DNA of 64,000 nt from Rotaria socialis (GCA_905331475.1 CAJNYU010000001.1:186001-250000), one strand, 5' to 3'. Shown: positions 46,278 through 58,030, counted from the stretch's first letter. The notes: generated by a model not told the origin, from the letters alone. Made by a program: numbers and translations.

Positions 46278-46554
46278 GAATTCACCTACAAGGAAATTTT
46301 CAGCCTCAATCTCATTATAGGAAAAGAGTTTAATGCGTCTATTAGTGAAAAATCAGATGTTGTCAGATAAAGACCACCCAATGATTGTTGAGTGTCAAAA
46401 AAACACTCCTGATTTACGAACAAAATTCTTCTGAAAAACTCCTGATTTTTCACAAAAAACTCCTGTTTTCTAAAATTTGAATTTGGTAACCCTGATGTGT
46501 ATGCTAGTTTTTTTTAACGGAGAATGATATGTTTCACCATCATAGGAATAAGGA

Positions 46555-46941
46555 TCACCTCTTATTGAGAAAAAGAGAATCACCAGACCGTATGCTTCTT
46601 AACAGTAGCTCTGGCAGATCGTTGTTTCCAACAATCCGCACGGTTTCGTCATCGCAACATATACCGAGGGGAACTGTCATAAGGTTCATTTTAGATATGT
46701 CGAATATTGTTCGCGTAGAGATGAATCGGGGAACTTGAATTTCGAGTCGAAGGTATCCTTGATAAACAGGTAAGGAGAAAAAATATTTAATTTCTTCTAA
46801 AATGGAAAGTTTATTTCGATGTTGATAATACCATGGAAGATAAAAGTAATGTTTACTTACATTGTCTAGATTTAGAAAAATAATTTGAAGAAGATTTACC
46901 GAAAAACAAAACCTAATGAAAAATAACTGAAAGGAAAGCAA
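46555..46941 (-). CDS. Unrecognised open frame, possible gene fragment
   Basis: 128 codons without a stop. The second half (LEIQVPRFISTRTIFDISKM, then NLMTVPLGICCDDETVRIVG and NNDLPELLLRSIRSGDSLFL) has the composition of real protein, while the first half looks like translated AT-rich intron. A possible acceptor precedes GYLRLEIQ. I do not recognise the family. It lies just outside the hAT terminus and 0.4 kb from the assembly gap, so the rest of a gene may be missing. Confidence 0.3.
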   Translation of the reverse strand: MLSFQLFFIRFCFSVNLLQIIFLNLDNVSKHYFYLPWYYQHRNKLSILEEIKYFFSLPVYQGYLRLEIQVPRFISTRTIFDISKMNLMTVPLGICCDDETVRIVGNNDLPELLLRSIRSGDSLFLNKR

Positions 46942-47346
46942 AAACAGCTAAATTTGATAATAGTACTGAAAATCAACTAATTGATTCAAATCCATATCAT
47001 GAGAATGATGGACTGCACGAAATAGTATATGTCATATAGTTCAGTGTCTTACATCTTAAATGACACTGAATAATCAAAACTTCACGAATAAAATCAAATA
47101 TTTCTAATGAATCAACAAACTTATTCAAGAATATACTCGTTGATATACGTATGTTGATTTATTTGTTTTCATAATCAAATTTTCTTACCATCACAGGAAG
47201 ATATTCAATGTAGAATTTTCGTTATTTTCTATTGAAAAATGTATGCCAAAGATAAAAGATCGTCAATAAATGTTGTCGGTGCATATACGATGTAACACGA
47301 CAACATAAAAGATCAATTAGCGGTCTATAGTCAATATAACAAAATT

Positions 47347-47446
47347 NNNNNNNNNNNNNNNNNNNNNNNNNNNNNNNNNNNNNNNNNNNNNNNNNNNNNN
47401 NNNNNNNNNNNNNNNNNNNNNNNNNNNNNNNNNNNNNNNNNNNNNN
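47347..47446. other. Assembly gap of 100 N
   Basis: Exactly 100 N, the conventional placeholder for a gap of unknown size. Distances across it are not reliable. Confidence 0.99.
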
Positions 47447-47989
47447 TTTATATGATTACAAGTAACACTTGCCTGTGGACTCGCTCAGCTCTTTCTCGTA
47501 GAGATAGTGCATTCTGAATCTTAGCTTTTGCAGAATTTTCGCTCAAAGGAAACTTATGAAAAGAAAAACGAAACGGTATTATGAGCGTGATTAACACATC
47601 ATTTTCAACAAAGTCAAAAAACGCTGTTTCCATGGAAGTCTGTGCTGTAAAGAGTCGCTCTCTGGCTCACCTACTTGAATTTAACTAAGAAAGTTTTATC
47701 ATCTTGCATGGTAAGCTAGGATATATATTTGATCTTCATCAAACTTTTATTATTGACTTTATAACAATTTCATGGTGGACAAACTATGAGTCATCGAACT
47801 TTAACTTTCAAGCTTGCATTCAGAGGTTGAAGATATAATATCTTTAAGTAACTCTCATGTAATTTTTCAAGTCGTTTTTCTCGTTCAGTATCTCTTATGA
47901 GATGCCACAATTCCATTTACTTTATATTCGATAAAATATAAAGAACTATATCAATGAAATCAAATTCAGGAAGCAAATAAACAAACCAG

Positions 47990-48142
47990 CAATGTCTGCA
48001 CTAGATGGAACTCGAAGAAAATGACGATGAATTCGACCAGCGTTTAATATTTGAGAATTAAATCCGTGAGAAAGAGTTGGAGTATTTACACTTGAGGGAA
48101 AAAAAGAAGCATCATAGAATTCATGTTCGAATGGCGACTATT
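47990..48142 (-). pseudogene. Coding relic of unknown family
   Basis: About 48 codons open on the minus strand: PFEHEFYDASFFPSSVNTPT, LSHGFNSQILNAGRIHRHFL, RVPSSADIAG. The GRIHRHFLRVP segment faintly recalls the G-x-I-x-R-H-F-x-x-V-P stretch of tripeptidyl-peptidase 2, but nothing else confirms it. No donor or acceptor flanks it cleanly. Confidence 0.35.
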
Positions 48143-48304
48143 GTTATATAATTGGTTTTATAATTGTTATTGCAAAATGAGCTAACGGTCCTGCACTGAT
48201 TTGATCACTTGATTTTTATTTCTTGATTTAAAATAAATATTCCAAAAAACAACACAACATTAAAAATTCATTTTTCTTGTCTTGTTGCCTTCATAAGTAA
48301 CCAA

Positions 48305-48520
48305 TTAATTGATTTTTTTCGATAAATATTTCGGTTTAATTGTTAAACATATATCACCAGAACTAGTTTGAACTTGATTAAATTCTGTCAAATAAATATC
48401 TTGTCATTGATCACTGGTTATATCTAATTGAATTTTTGATATTAATGATGCTTTAGATAATGAACGAATGTCATCTAAAGCCTTTTTGAATTTGTATAAG
48501 ATCAGCAACAAGAGAAAATT
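48305..48520 (-). pseudogene. Coding relic of unknown family
   Basis: Minus-strand reading KKALDDIRSLSKASLISKIQ, LDITSDQ-stop-QDIYLTEF, NQVQTSSGDICLTIKPKYLS followed by KKIN and a stop. One in-frame TGA interrupts otherwise protein-like sequence, where Trp would fit. Likely the decayed last exon of a gene. Confidence 0.4.
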
Positions 48521-48570
48521 CATCATCTAATTTTTGTGCTGTTACCAACACAGCCAGTAGCATTGGGTGA

Positions 48571-48723
48571 TGTCATAATGATATTCCGTATATTAGAGAT
48601 TTGTTTGTGACTCTTTATAAAACTGAATGTCTTGAAAATACATTTGCTTTATGGGTGGATATGGCTAGACGAAAAGCTCTTGTGTATAATATCTTTGCCA
48701 CACCCTCCAGATTAATAAATTAA
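48571..48723 (+). pseudogene. Coding relic of unknown family, plus strand
   Basis: Plus-strand frame HNDIPYIRDLFVTLYKTECL, ENTFALWVDMARRKALVYNI, FATPSRLIN then stop. Composition is clearly protein-like but there is no start or flanking splice site, and I do not recognise it. Opposite in strand to the neighbouring relics, so it is a separate piece. Confidence 0.35.
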
Positions 48724-48843
48724 CCGTTAGAAAAAAAATCTCTCTTTTTTCATATTCACAATATTCTTTCTTTTATTTCAAAAAAAGAACCAAATATTAA
48801 AAAAACAAAACAAATAATCGTTAATTAGCAAGCTCACATCGGT

Positions 48844-51800
48844 TCATTTTGGTGATAGTCTTTTAGCATCACCAGTACGAAAATCTAAATCATTACCAAT
48901 CATAGTTGGTTTTCTCTCTCTTTCGTCTATCATTAAACTTGATTTTACTGTACGATCATCCGCATCACGATGACTTGATATCACATCGGAAAAACGTGAT
49001 TTTCTCATAGCATCTTTGCGTCGTTCATTATGATGATCATTTTCAGGCGCAGTTGTTGTTGCTATACGATGATCCATATCTTGACCAAGAAAACGATAAT
49101 CAACGTCGTTAAATTCACTTATGTTTAATTGCTTTTTCTGTTTATCATCCTGTTCTTCGTCGACTTCCATATTTTCTTCATTTAAATTATCTCCATCTGT
49201 ATGAGCTGAAGTCACATTAGTTTCTTTTTTTAAATTTTCTTCTAACATCATAGTATGTAGTTCATTAGTAAAACGTGTACATAGATCTTCACGTCCACTG
49301 GACTTTAAAAGTTCCATAGTCGACATAACTATTGGGCGAATGGCATCAAGTGATGAAGCACGACGAATATGGTCAAATGAATCAGATATTAACTTGACTA
49401 AATCTTCAGTGGAACTAAAAGAAAAACAAAATTCAATTAGTTAAAAAGAAATCATCGATGGGAATTGAAGTCCAGAAAGACTAATATTGCTTACTATTCA
49501 GTGGGAATTGTTTTTGTATTAGTAGTATACATTGATTGTGACGTTGGAGGACTAGGATTCATAGTTGGTATTGTTTCTGTAGCAGTAGGTCCACCTAATC
49601 GTGGATCTTTATTTCTCGACAGACGTGGATCTCTTGCAGTTACAGATTCTTGTAATGACACGGGCTTATAAGTTATACTACTCAGCGATTGACTTTGATT
49701 TGGACGGTTTGTGGATTTTGTTCTTTTACCAGATCCAATAACAACAAGAAATAATTGTTTCGGATCCGTGTTTGTTGATAATGCAAGTGTTGATATAACA
49801 TTGGGTGGACAATCTTTCGTGTCAGCTGCTAAAACATACATATCACGAATTAACGACGGTTCTGATCGTTTATTAATAACAGCAGCTCGTCCTGAAACAC
49901 GCATTGTATCAACATATCGTGAGAATGCATTGTTCTCATTATTATTTGATGATACAAGCGTTAGAATAATTACATCACGAACAGCAATGGAATCACGAAT
50001 ATAATCCCAAAGGTCACCAAGTCGAAGTCGACCAAGAATACCGAGCTGTTCTGGAATATCTCCAATAAGATAATCACTTTCACCGTAGATACGTAGAGAT
50101 TGACATGGAATTTTAACATCAGGTGGAAGAATAACACCACGCCATTGATTTTCTATACTTGATGAACGAGCTATTGGCGTCGGTTGATATCTATTATATT
50201 GAAGAAGACAAATGTTATTAGGTTTTTTCAGAAACGGAAAAAGCGATTAAACTTACATTTGTGTAGTATCAGTTTTAGGTTTCGATGCAGCTAGAGGATT
50301 ATAATCATCACGAATGCCTTGTGGGGCTGATGCGAGACATTCATTATTATCACTGGGCGACTCGGAATGTTGTGGTTGCGGTTGTTGAACGATTGACGAT
50401 CGAGAATGAATACTGACATTATTTAAATCATCGTCATCATCATAAAGTAGAGCATCGATGCCTGTAGGACTTTCAGGTTCAATATAATCATTATCAAGAT
50501 CAGCTGATGAAAATATAGGATTTGATGATTCACTGGGTTCTTCATGAGTTGGTGATATAGATGGAGGTTTTGGAATTTCGTTGATAGTTTTAGTTGGAAT
50601 TGACTCGGATGGTTCAGGAATATTTTCTAAAACTTCAAAATACAAGTTGGTTATATATCAGTAGAAATTCGATTTTATCTAAGCCATAGAGCAATAAGAG
50701 AAAAATTCACTCCTAGCTAATTTATGTGATACTATGCAAACTAATATAAATGCCAACAGTCAAAAGCGTAGTGAACTCGTCGGATGTTTAACTGCAAATC
50801 TAAGATGTAATCTTCAATTAATGTTTTCAGAACTATTTTTTGCCGTCGGTTGACTCCAAATGAATTTTCGCTTATTTATAAATCTCTTGAAATTTTTACC
50901 GATAGGAGCCATTGGTGGAGAAGGTTTTGGAGATGTTGACTTAGATATTGTTCCATTGGTACATTTTGAACAATTGATATCAAATGTATGGTGACCATGC
51001 GTTGATGTTGCATCTTTATTTGATGTAGCTATTGGTTGCGTCTTTGGCTTAGGCTTTACAGCGGGCTTTTGACCAGGCGTCGAACTAATTGGCTTTTTCG
51101 TTTTAACAATTGTTTTTGAAGTTGTACTCTTTTCTGTTTTTGTCGTTTCACGATTTGTTTTAGATGTATCAGAAGAGTTTGGCTCAGTTTCTTTCATTTC
51201 GCTTGGATTTTGTTCATTCTTTAAATAGAAAAATAACGTTTGAAAATGATTTAGCTGTTTAGAAATTTTATTCTTACAGTCTTATATACGGGCAGAACTG
51301 AATCGTTATCAATAAGACCTTGTCGAGTAACTTTAGTTCGAGCTCGTCTAGCCATTTCTTCAGCTGTTTGTTCTTCAGCTTTAATTATCATTTGAACTTC
51401 TTTTTCGAAATCATCTTTACGCTTTTCTTTTTCCTCTATAACAAAAAAAACAATGTTCTATTCTTATTCTATGGAATAAGATTATACCAGGTGGTAACAT
51501 ATCTTCAGGTTTCATAGCCACAATTTGTTTAGGTGTGACTTCTTTTGAAAGTAGATGCTTATAAAAGAACTGCAAACGAAAAAATACGAAGTTTGAAAAA
51601 TTTTAAAGTAAAAAAAGATACTTTACATTATTATTCATATTCGTAATATTAGCCAATAATGAACGAAATTTGTTTTTATATGCATTATCAACTTTACCAT
51701 AAACACGATACATTTCTTCTTCTATTTTATCGGTTAATATTCGCATCTCGTCATTTGTGACAAGTTTTTCACCACTTTTTTCTAATCTATTAAAAAACAT

Positions 51801-54800
51801 AGTTTTTAAAAATATTATTGAATCATGACGATAGAAATTGATGTGGAATACACTCGCGCGGGAGTCTTAAAAATGAGTTGATCACAGATCATAAATAGAG
51901 ATCAAGATCCGAAAATATCAGAATGCATATTTGTTTCAATTTACCTCATAATTAATTTGTCATATAAAGCTTGAGGAACTTTCATTCGAATATCAGCATA
52001 ATTTTGAACAGAAGATGTACGAGCTGCATTTGATGTCGTAGCTACTGGTTTGGCAAGTTGAACTGGAGCTTTCTTTATTGGTATTGGTTTCGTATTAGGT
52101 ACAACTGGTGCCCATGAAAGTTTTGGTTTAGTTGAAGTTGGTGTCGTTGGAGTTTTTGGTGTTGTAGGATTAACAACTGATGGCTGGCGTACTAACCCTG
52201 TATTGGAAGATGATTTTGATTCATTTGCTGTTAATAGAATGGATTGTCGTAAAGCGGGTTTAACAATTTCATATGATGGATGTTGATTTATCCATGTACA
52301 TAAATCTTCGATTTTAGGAACTAATTTTCTATCGAGAACTTTTTTTGTTCGATTTTCATACAATAAAACATCTTCACGAGTTGCTGGAATATCATTATCC
52401 TAATTTAAAGAATGATACGATTAGTCTAATGAATGCATCAAAATTAAATAGTCACTCAGCAATTACGAAGTAAATTTCATTTTAAAAGACGTAGAAATTA
52501 ATTCTCTACTAGAACGAATTGTATCTTGGAAATAATATGAATTTTTTTTCGAGTTTCACAAAAGTATTGCATAGGATGGAAAATTTTATAGAAACTTTTT
52601 TCAGAGTAAACTATATAATACTTCATTCGTTCGAGCAGGTTTTTTTTCGTTTTACTTTAGTGAAATATATTTAATGAGATAATCAAAGTCGGAGTTTTTT
52701 TATGAGAAAAATTACCATGCAATTATCAAAAATTAACATACCATTCCTTTGCTTCGTTGAATAGTTTGAAGTGTTTCGTTAATATGGCGGCGAATGCATG
52801 CTGGTGAACAATAAACCCACCCGGATTTTGCCCAATTGCTACATCCATGTACTATACAATGAATTTGTGGTTCCTGCACATAGGACAGAATTTATCAAAT
52901 ATGAGTAGGTCAATAAATTTGAATACATACTACTACTGGATCACGTTGGAAGAAAATTCCAGTTTTGGGTCGTTTCAATGGCTCAGAATTTGTTAGGTTT
53001 TTTGTTATAATAGAATTTCCGTTTCTTTCTCCTTCCTTACGATCACTGGGTGATGCGGCATCTAGACGTTTGCGTTTGATATTCATTGATTCATCAGATG
53101 ATCTTCGGGATTTTACTTCTGAATTTGATGTTACTCCTAAATAGATTTTCATATTGAAATAAGTTGAAGAAGAGCGTAATCATTTAGTTTCTACATTTAA
53201 AAAAAACAGTATTGACACTTCTTTGTTTTAATATTTCTAATGACTCTTTTTTTCGCATCGTATCACTCGCCTGATAGCATGCTGGGAACTTCAAGACAAA
53301 AGTACTCTTTGTTTCTTGATCATTTATCTTACCTTTACATGGCGGGCAAACAAATTGATCGCCATTCATATCAAGAACTCTTGCTTGTTCTTTAGTAACA
53401 CCAATGCTAAATTAAGAAAAATAACACCATTAAAGAAAAATTCAAAGTAAATTCCATTACCAATCTCCATGATACCAATTAGCGCATGAATCACATCGAA
53501 GCATAAGTCTAGAATGGTCCCATGGTTTTTTACATATACACCACAGGCGTCGATGCATTTGATCACTATCATCATTGGATTTATCAGTTTTTTTAATTAA
53601 TATTTCATTATTTTCTTCGTTAGCAGCCATATCTTCTTCTTCATCATCACTGTATTCAATAGTGTTTGAAGTTTTACCACTACGACTATTTTTTTCTAAT
53701 AACGTTGGACCACCAAGTGCCCACGTAGACTGTCGAAGTTCATGTGCATCGTATAGACCTTTTTCGAGATCACGATAATTTAATTTCGGTCGATTATTTC
53801 GTTGGGGATACGATTTTCGACTACGAAAAGTAAATGGATCATCTTCATCGTCTCTGAAATAAAATAATAGCCTCTGGATGAGGAAACAGATTAAAAATAT
53901 TTTTCAATTTTACTGTATATAATTTGATGAGTTTGTGTCTTTACTACTACTATCATCGGATGTACGATCTTCGTTCAATGGACCTGAAATTGAGAGAATA
54001 AAAATAAAGATTTATACGAAATCATCGATAAGCTGGTGTATGCTGAAGCCCTCTTAAGAGATTTTCACACCTGTTTTCATTAGATTAACCATGTATGACA
54101 AAAACGAGATGATAAGAAAACTATTTTATCCTAGTAGCGACAAGTTTATAATCATTTTGGAAATCGAAATTGGCGCGAAACAATCACAATGTAAAAGGAT
54201 TTTATTTGATAATACCAAAGAAATTTTAGTGGAACAACATGAAAAATGAAGTTTAAATAGAAATTTTCTCAAATTAATAATTCGTTCACATCCTTCATTT
54301 GAATTTAAGTTTAGTCAAACCAAAGACATTAACAAACTCGTAGTATTTTCAATAGACTAGTTTATCTGATATTATCTATATACTTTAAATATGCATGGAC
54401 ACAATCTTACACGAACCATAATGAAGAATAATAACATTATTTCATAGAAGGATATTATAGTTGCGCATATACCAAAAAACCTGAGATGCACCATCTCTTT
54501 AACATGTAAGCTGACCTCTTTCTCTCTTGTTCTCAACTTCGGTGTCATTTTTACTAATGTTGAAATAAAAACATTCTACATCCAAGATACATGTAGTGAT
54601 TTCCTAGTTAAAATCTTGCCACCAACAATATTTGATTAATATCATTGGAATCGAATCGCTTGTTAGTGGTTCTATTGATCATTCGAGTATCTTTCTCTTG
54701 TTTATTATGTTTTTCAAAAGATTCTCAAATGTAATTTGATGGAAAACTTAAGAATCTGTAAGACTAATTATCGCGCTTTGTATTGTATTTTACCATTGCG

Positions 54801-55085
54801 ACAGAGGGCGCCAGTAATCATCCAGTAGAACTAATCATTCGCACAGTGCCTATTGCTATCGCGTATATTTTAAAATTGAATGAGTTGAATCATTCCGTTT
54901 AAGATAGATTGAACTACCAAATGAGTAGTAAAATAAAACTGAATATAAACTAAGATTGCTTCTTTCTCAAAAAACACTTGAATACATGTACATGCTCTTC
55001 ATTTTTTTTCAAACAGATTGATGACATGGTTCATTTATTTCATATTCGATGAATCCTTACCTTTTGCTGTACTAGTATTAATCAT
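48844..55085 (-). CDS. PHD finger-TFIIS-SPOC protein, PHF3/DIDO family
   Basis: Likely binds histone tails, the RNA polymerase II jaw and the phosphorylated CTD during elongation. Fourteen exons restore 1,236 residues: 55061-55085, 53914-53983, 53461-53853, 53333-53406, 52931-53136, 52742-52873, 51945-52399, 51627-51786, 51488-51569, 51278-51435, 50900-51218, 50257-50626, 49495-50190, 48844-49414. Order of parts: acidic N-terminus; PHD finger (CICKKPW...CDSCANWYHGDCIG...FVCPPC); a CxxxxC...YCSPAC zinc motif; TFIIS central domain (VPQALYDKLIMRLEKSGEKL to LLSKEVTPKQIVAMKPEDML); Lys/Pro/Thr-rich linker; SPOC domain (WRGVILPPDVKIPCQSLRIY...LGRLRLGDLWDYIRDS); acidic/Arg tail. The same order is seen in Drosophila PPS and vertebrate PHF3/DIDO1. 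Every junction keeps the frame. Exon 1 encodes only MINTSTAK and is 1.1 kb upstream of exon 2. Confidence 0.92.
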
Positions 55086-55821
55086 TGAACTGTTTTGAGA
55101 AGCAATCAATAAATAATAATAATTTTTGCCTTGAATATATAGAAGAAAAAAGAACTTCGATAGAATATAGCCAGACAAAAAAACGAGAAATATATCTCTC
55201 TATTTTCTTTTCAAGTATACACTTCCAAATTAACTATTCCTAATTATCCTAAAATGAATAACCTAAAGCAATATATTACGGAAATAATAATAATAATAAT
55301 AATAGATCAATTTCTTTTGATCACTTGCTCTTTTTATTTTTCTTCAATCGTTATCATTATATAACCTTGAGAAAAAATAAATAATAGCTAAGTTAACGAA
55401 ACAAACCTATTGCATACTCATATCTTACTATCGTTAATCAACAAAAGACATTCACACAGTTCATTCAACAACAAATGATTCGCAATTTTCTCGATTTTTT
55501 TTTCGTTGTAATTGGCTCACAGTTTACATATTAAATAAATCATTGATGCATTTTGCGTACATTGAAAACAAAAAAATAGTCAGGACAAGTGAAATGGATG
55601 TCATCGACCAATCGTAATGTACGAACAATGAGTCATCGTTGTCAAACTGTTAGTATAAGGCTCCGTAATTTTTTTAAAGATTTCTTTATGCTATAAAATT
55701 CCGATGCAGATTTTCTGAGAATTCACAATCGACTTATTCTTTTGATTATATAAAAAATCAATACACTTTATTCTCGTGAATTTATGATAGTCATATGTTT
55801 AGCTATTTTAGATATATTCTA
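55086..55821. promoter_or_regulatory. Head-to-head promoter region of the PHF3-like and CstF-64 genes
   Basis: 736 bases separate the two start codons on opposite strands. AT-rich with an (AAT)n tract (about 55283-55304) and several T-runs. Shared use as a bidirectional promoter for two RNA polymerase II/mRNA-processing factors is plausible inference; no motif proves it. Confidence 0.5.
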
Positions 55822-56888
55822 ATGTCTGTTGAAGAAAAGCAAGCACGATCAGTATTTGTTGGTAATATTCCTCATGGAACGACAGAAGATCAAATGAAAG
55901 AAATATTTTCTGTTATCGGACCTGTACTATCATTTCGTATTGTGTTTGATCGGGAAACTGGAAATCCAAAAGGCTACGGATTTGCTGAATATGCAGGTTT
56001 TTTTTTATATAAAAAAAAACAAGAAAGAAATCACCAAAGAATTTTTTGTTCTAATAGATGTAGATATGGCGCAGAGTGCAATTCGAAATTTAAATGGTTT
56101 TGAATTTGGTGGTCGATCATTACGAGTCGATAAAGCATCATCGCAAGCTGATGAATTACGATTACTTCATCAACAAACAGCCATTGGTACGCCAGCATTT
56201 GAACCAGTTCAAAGTGTCAATGTTACTCCAGATAAAGTTCCTGAAGTTATTGCTCGAACAATTGGTAAAATTCAATTAAAGATCTTTGTTTCAAAATTTT
56301 CCATCGTCACTATTTGTTTTAGTTAATCTTCCGCCTGAACAAGTTGTTGATTTAATGAAACAAATGCAAACAATAATTAAAGAATATCCAACAGAAGCAC
56401 GAAATATTCTTATTCAAAATCCACAATTAACCTATGCTATGTTACAATCACTTGTCATTATGGGTCTTATTCCACCGAATGAAGCTGCTAATATGCTGCA
56501 TAAACGCCCTGATATTTCACAAATAAACCTCTTGAATAATTCATCGCCAGCGCCACCTAATCTTGTCACTGGTTTAATGCCTAATACTGCATTTCAAGCG
56601 CCACCATCTCTTGTACCCCAACCTCCTCTACCAATTGTTGCACCATCTCCATTTCATCCACAATTACCACCGATGAATTTTCCACTTGCAACAGCACCAC
56701 TTCAGCAACCAACTGCAACTATAACTGGTGGTTCGCCTCTATCACGTACAGATCAAGAAAAGGCTCAATTATTAATGCAAGTATTACAATTGAGCGAAGC
56801 TCAAATTGCTCAACTACCACCTGATCAGAGAGCGAGTATTATATTATTAAGAGAACAAATGCAAAAAAGTGGAATGCTGTCACTTTAA
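55822..56888 (+). CDS. CSTF2: Cleavage stimulation factor subunit 2 (CstF-64)
   Basis: Binds the GU-rich element downstream of poly(A) sites in pre-mRNA 3'-end cleavage. Exons 55822-55996, 56058-56264 and 56323-56888 give 315 residues. The RRM (about residues 9-87) shows RNP2 VFVGNI and RNP1 KGYGFAEY, then [20 protein letters not shown]. The hinge follows ([40 protein letters not shown]), where CstF-77/symplekin bind. After a Pro-rich linker comes the C-terminal helical domain ([40 protein letters not shown]). Vertebrate CstF-64 is about 577 residues; the shortening is in the linker, and the MEARA repeats are absent. The start at 55822 fits the family N-terminus; an upstream in-frame ATG (55795) is less likely. 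Confidence 0.95.
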
Positions 56889-57254
56889 GGAAAAAACATT
56901 TTTTTGTTATGCTGGTTCATCACTTAAATCTAGGTCAATTTTGTTTCCTATTTTCTGTAAAATAAAAATGAAACGTAATACTATATCATACATTTTAATT
57001 ACTTATTTAACTTAGATTTCATACGTGTCAATCAAGCAAAATGTCTAAATGTAGGACGAAGATGTAATAAACAAAGGCGAAAACTCTATGAAATTTTCTT
57101 CTAACAATGGAGGTGTTTGTATTATAAGTTGAAAAGACTAGATGTTTTTACATCAAAAGAAAGCTCTCACCGCCAAACTAACAAGGTTAAAATATTAGCT
57201 CCCCTTGGCTTGTCTAGACGGAGATATTCGATTTTTCAGTGAATTTTCTCTACA
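56889..57254. other. CstF-64 3' flank
   Basis: About 0.37 kb of AT-rich sequence with an AATAAAA poly-A signal candidate near 56960. Nothing else seen. Confidence 0.5.
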
Positions 57255-57561
57255 GGATCGGCTTTCCCAGCAGTGTCATATTTTCGATTTTGGACCTGAA
57301 ACTTTGTATGCATGAAGGTCTCAATGAGACTAGCTTACAGAAAAAAATCAGAAGTTTCGGGCAAACCCTCTTCGACATATGAATCTCTCAAAATATTGAC
57401 GATTTTCTATAGAAGCTGTATGCTTGAGACATCTATATCTCGAAGAGAGTTTGCCCAAAACTTCTAATTTTTTTTTCTGTAAACTAGTCTCATTGAGACT
57501 TTCATGCATACAAAGTTTCAGGTTCAAATCCGAAAATATGATATTGCTGGGAAAGCCGGTC
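57255..57561. mobile_element. Long fold-back element (about 120-bp arms)
   Basis: Bases 57256-57377 (GGATCGGCTTTCCCAGCAGT ... AGTTTCGGGCAAACCCTCTT) and 57437-57560 are near-perfect inverted repeats around a 60-base loop. A transcript would form a long hairpin. The arm contains GGTTCAAATCC, which looks like a tRNA B box, but there is no tRNA fold. Probably a fold-back transposon, lying 0.37 kb downstream of CstF-64. Confidence 0.85.
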
Positions 57562-57571
57562 CTGAGGGTGG

Positions 57572-57615
57572 TTGTGGGTGTGAAGAAGACTTACATTTAG
57601 ATCCGCACCCACACT
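57572..57615. repeat. Short GTGTGGGTGT-ended element, copy 1
   Basis: TTGTGGGTGTGAAGAAGAC...GCACCCACACT: short complementary ends around about 22 bases. A second copy with similar interior (GTAGAAGAAGGCATAC) lies at 59623-59674. The ends resemble (TGTGGG)n. Confidence 0.6.
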
Positions 57616-57775
57616 CTGAATTCATACCGTCTTTAATTAGACCTTTAACCGTTTGAGCATTAGCTAATAAACTCCATACCGCAGGTTCATCACAACGTTG
57701 AGCGAATTCATAAGCTCGATCTAAGTTCTTAATATGATCAATAAGGACTCAATAGCTGATGTTTTGAATTATTTC
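57613..57775 (-). pseudogene. CLTC: Clathrin heavy chain relic
   Basis: Minus strand reads [20 protein letters not shown] then [20 protein letters not shown], matching the clathrin heavy chain segment [31 protein letters not shown]. Immediately upstream the homology continues in another frame (FKTSAIE for the family's VNTSAIQ) with a stop codon, so there is at least one frameshift and one stop. It ends abruptly at a GTGTGGGTGT-type motif. About 50 codons of a protein of about 1,675 residues, flanked by non-homologous sequence. Confidence 0.8.
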
Positions 57776-57796
57776 GATATAAATAAAGAACAAGAT

Positions 57797-58030
57797 GGGG
57801 TGGGGTGTGAGTGTCACTTAGTATTTACCCACACCCACACCCTCGGACCGTTTTTATTTATTTCTATATTTGATCAAATATATTATTTGGCATATATTAA
57901 TAGTAAATTCTCTATCATCAATAATAGAAATATTACATACAAAATAATATTTAGACAAAAGTTTTTTTGTAGGCTGAAAATATTTTATCTAAAAGGGTGT
58001 GGGTAAATACTAAGTGACACCCACACCCTT
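57797..58030. mobile_element. MITE with GGGTGTGGGTGTCACTTAGT ends
   Basis: Left arm GGTGTGAGTGTCACTTAGTA then TTTACCCACACCC (about 57804-57836) and the reverse complement of the right arm (57993-58030) match closely. The right arm also starts and ends with AAGGGTGTGGG/CCCACACCCTT, so it is itself palindromic at its edges. Spacer about 155 bases, AT-rich, non-coding. Confidence 0.75.

Larger units (their letters stand above)
43558..46494 (-). mobile_element. Degenerate hAT transposon interrupted by another element
   Basis: The right terminus at 46494 reads, on the minus strand, CAGGGTTACCAAATTCAAAT, a classic hAT end, and is followed inward by three copies of AACTCCTG-type subterminal repeats (46400-46460). 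The conserved hAT dimerisation domain lies at the other side (43558-44000). A roughly 2-kb element (about 44276-46277) sits in between. No matching left terminus is visible before 43558, so this end is probably lost. The 8 bases outside the right end are ATGTGTAT. Confidence 0.75.
46503..48843. other. Gap-containing region with coding relics
   Basis: Contains a 128-codon open frame (46555-46941, minus), a 100-base assembly gap, and at least three short open stretches with protein-like composition described separately. No intact gene can be assembled from what is visible; sequence hidden in the gap could change this. Confidence 0.6.

Noticed and set aside
49465-50004. Plus-strand frames of 68 and 97 codons
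   Set aside because: Antisense shadows of the SPOC-encoding exon of the PHF3-like gene.
57518-57535. GGTTCAAATCC, a perfect tRNA B-box match
   Set aside because: Lies in an arm of the fold-back element; no acceptor stem, A box or anticodon arm can be drawn around it.
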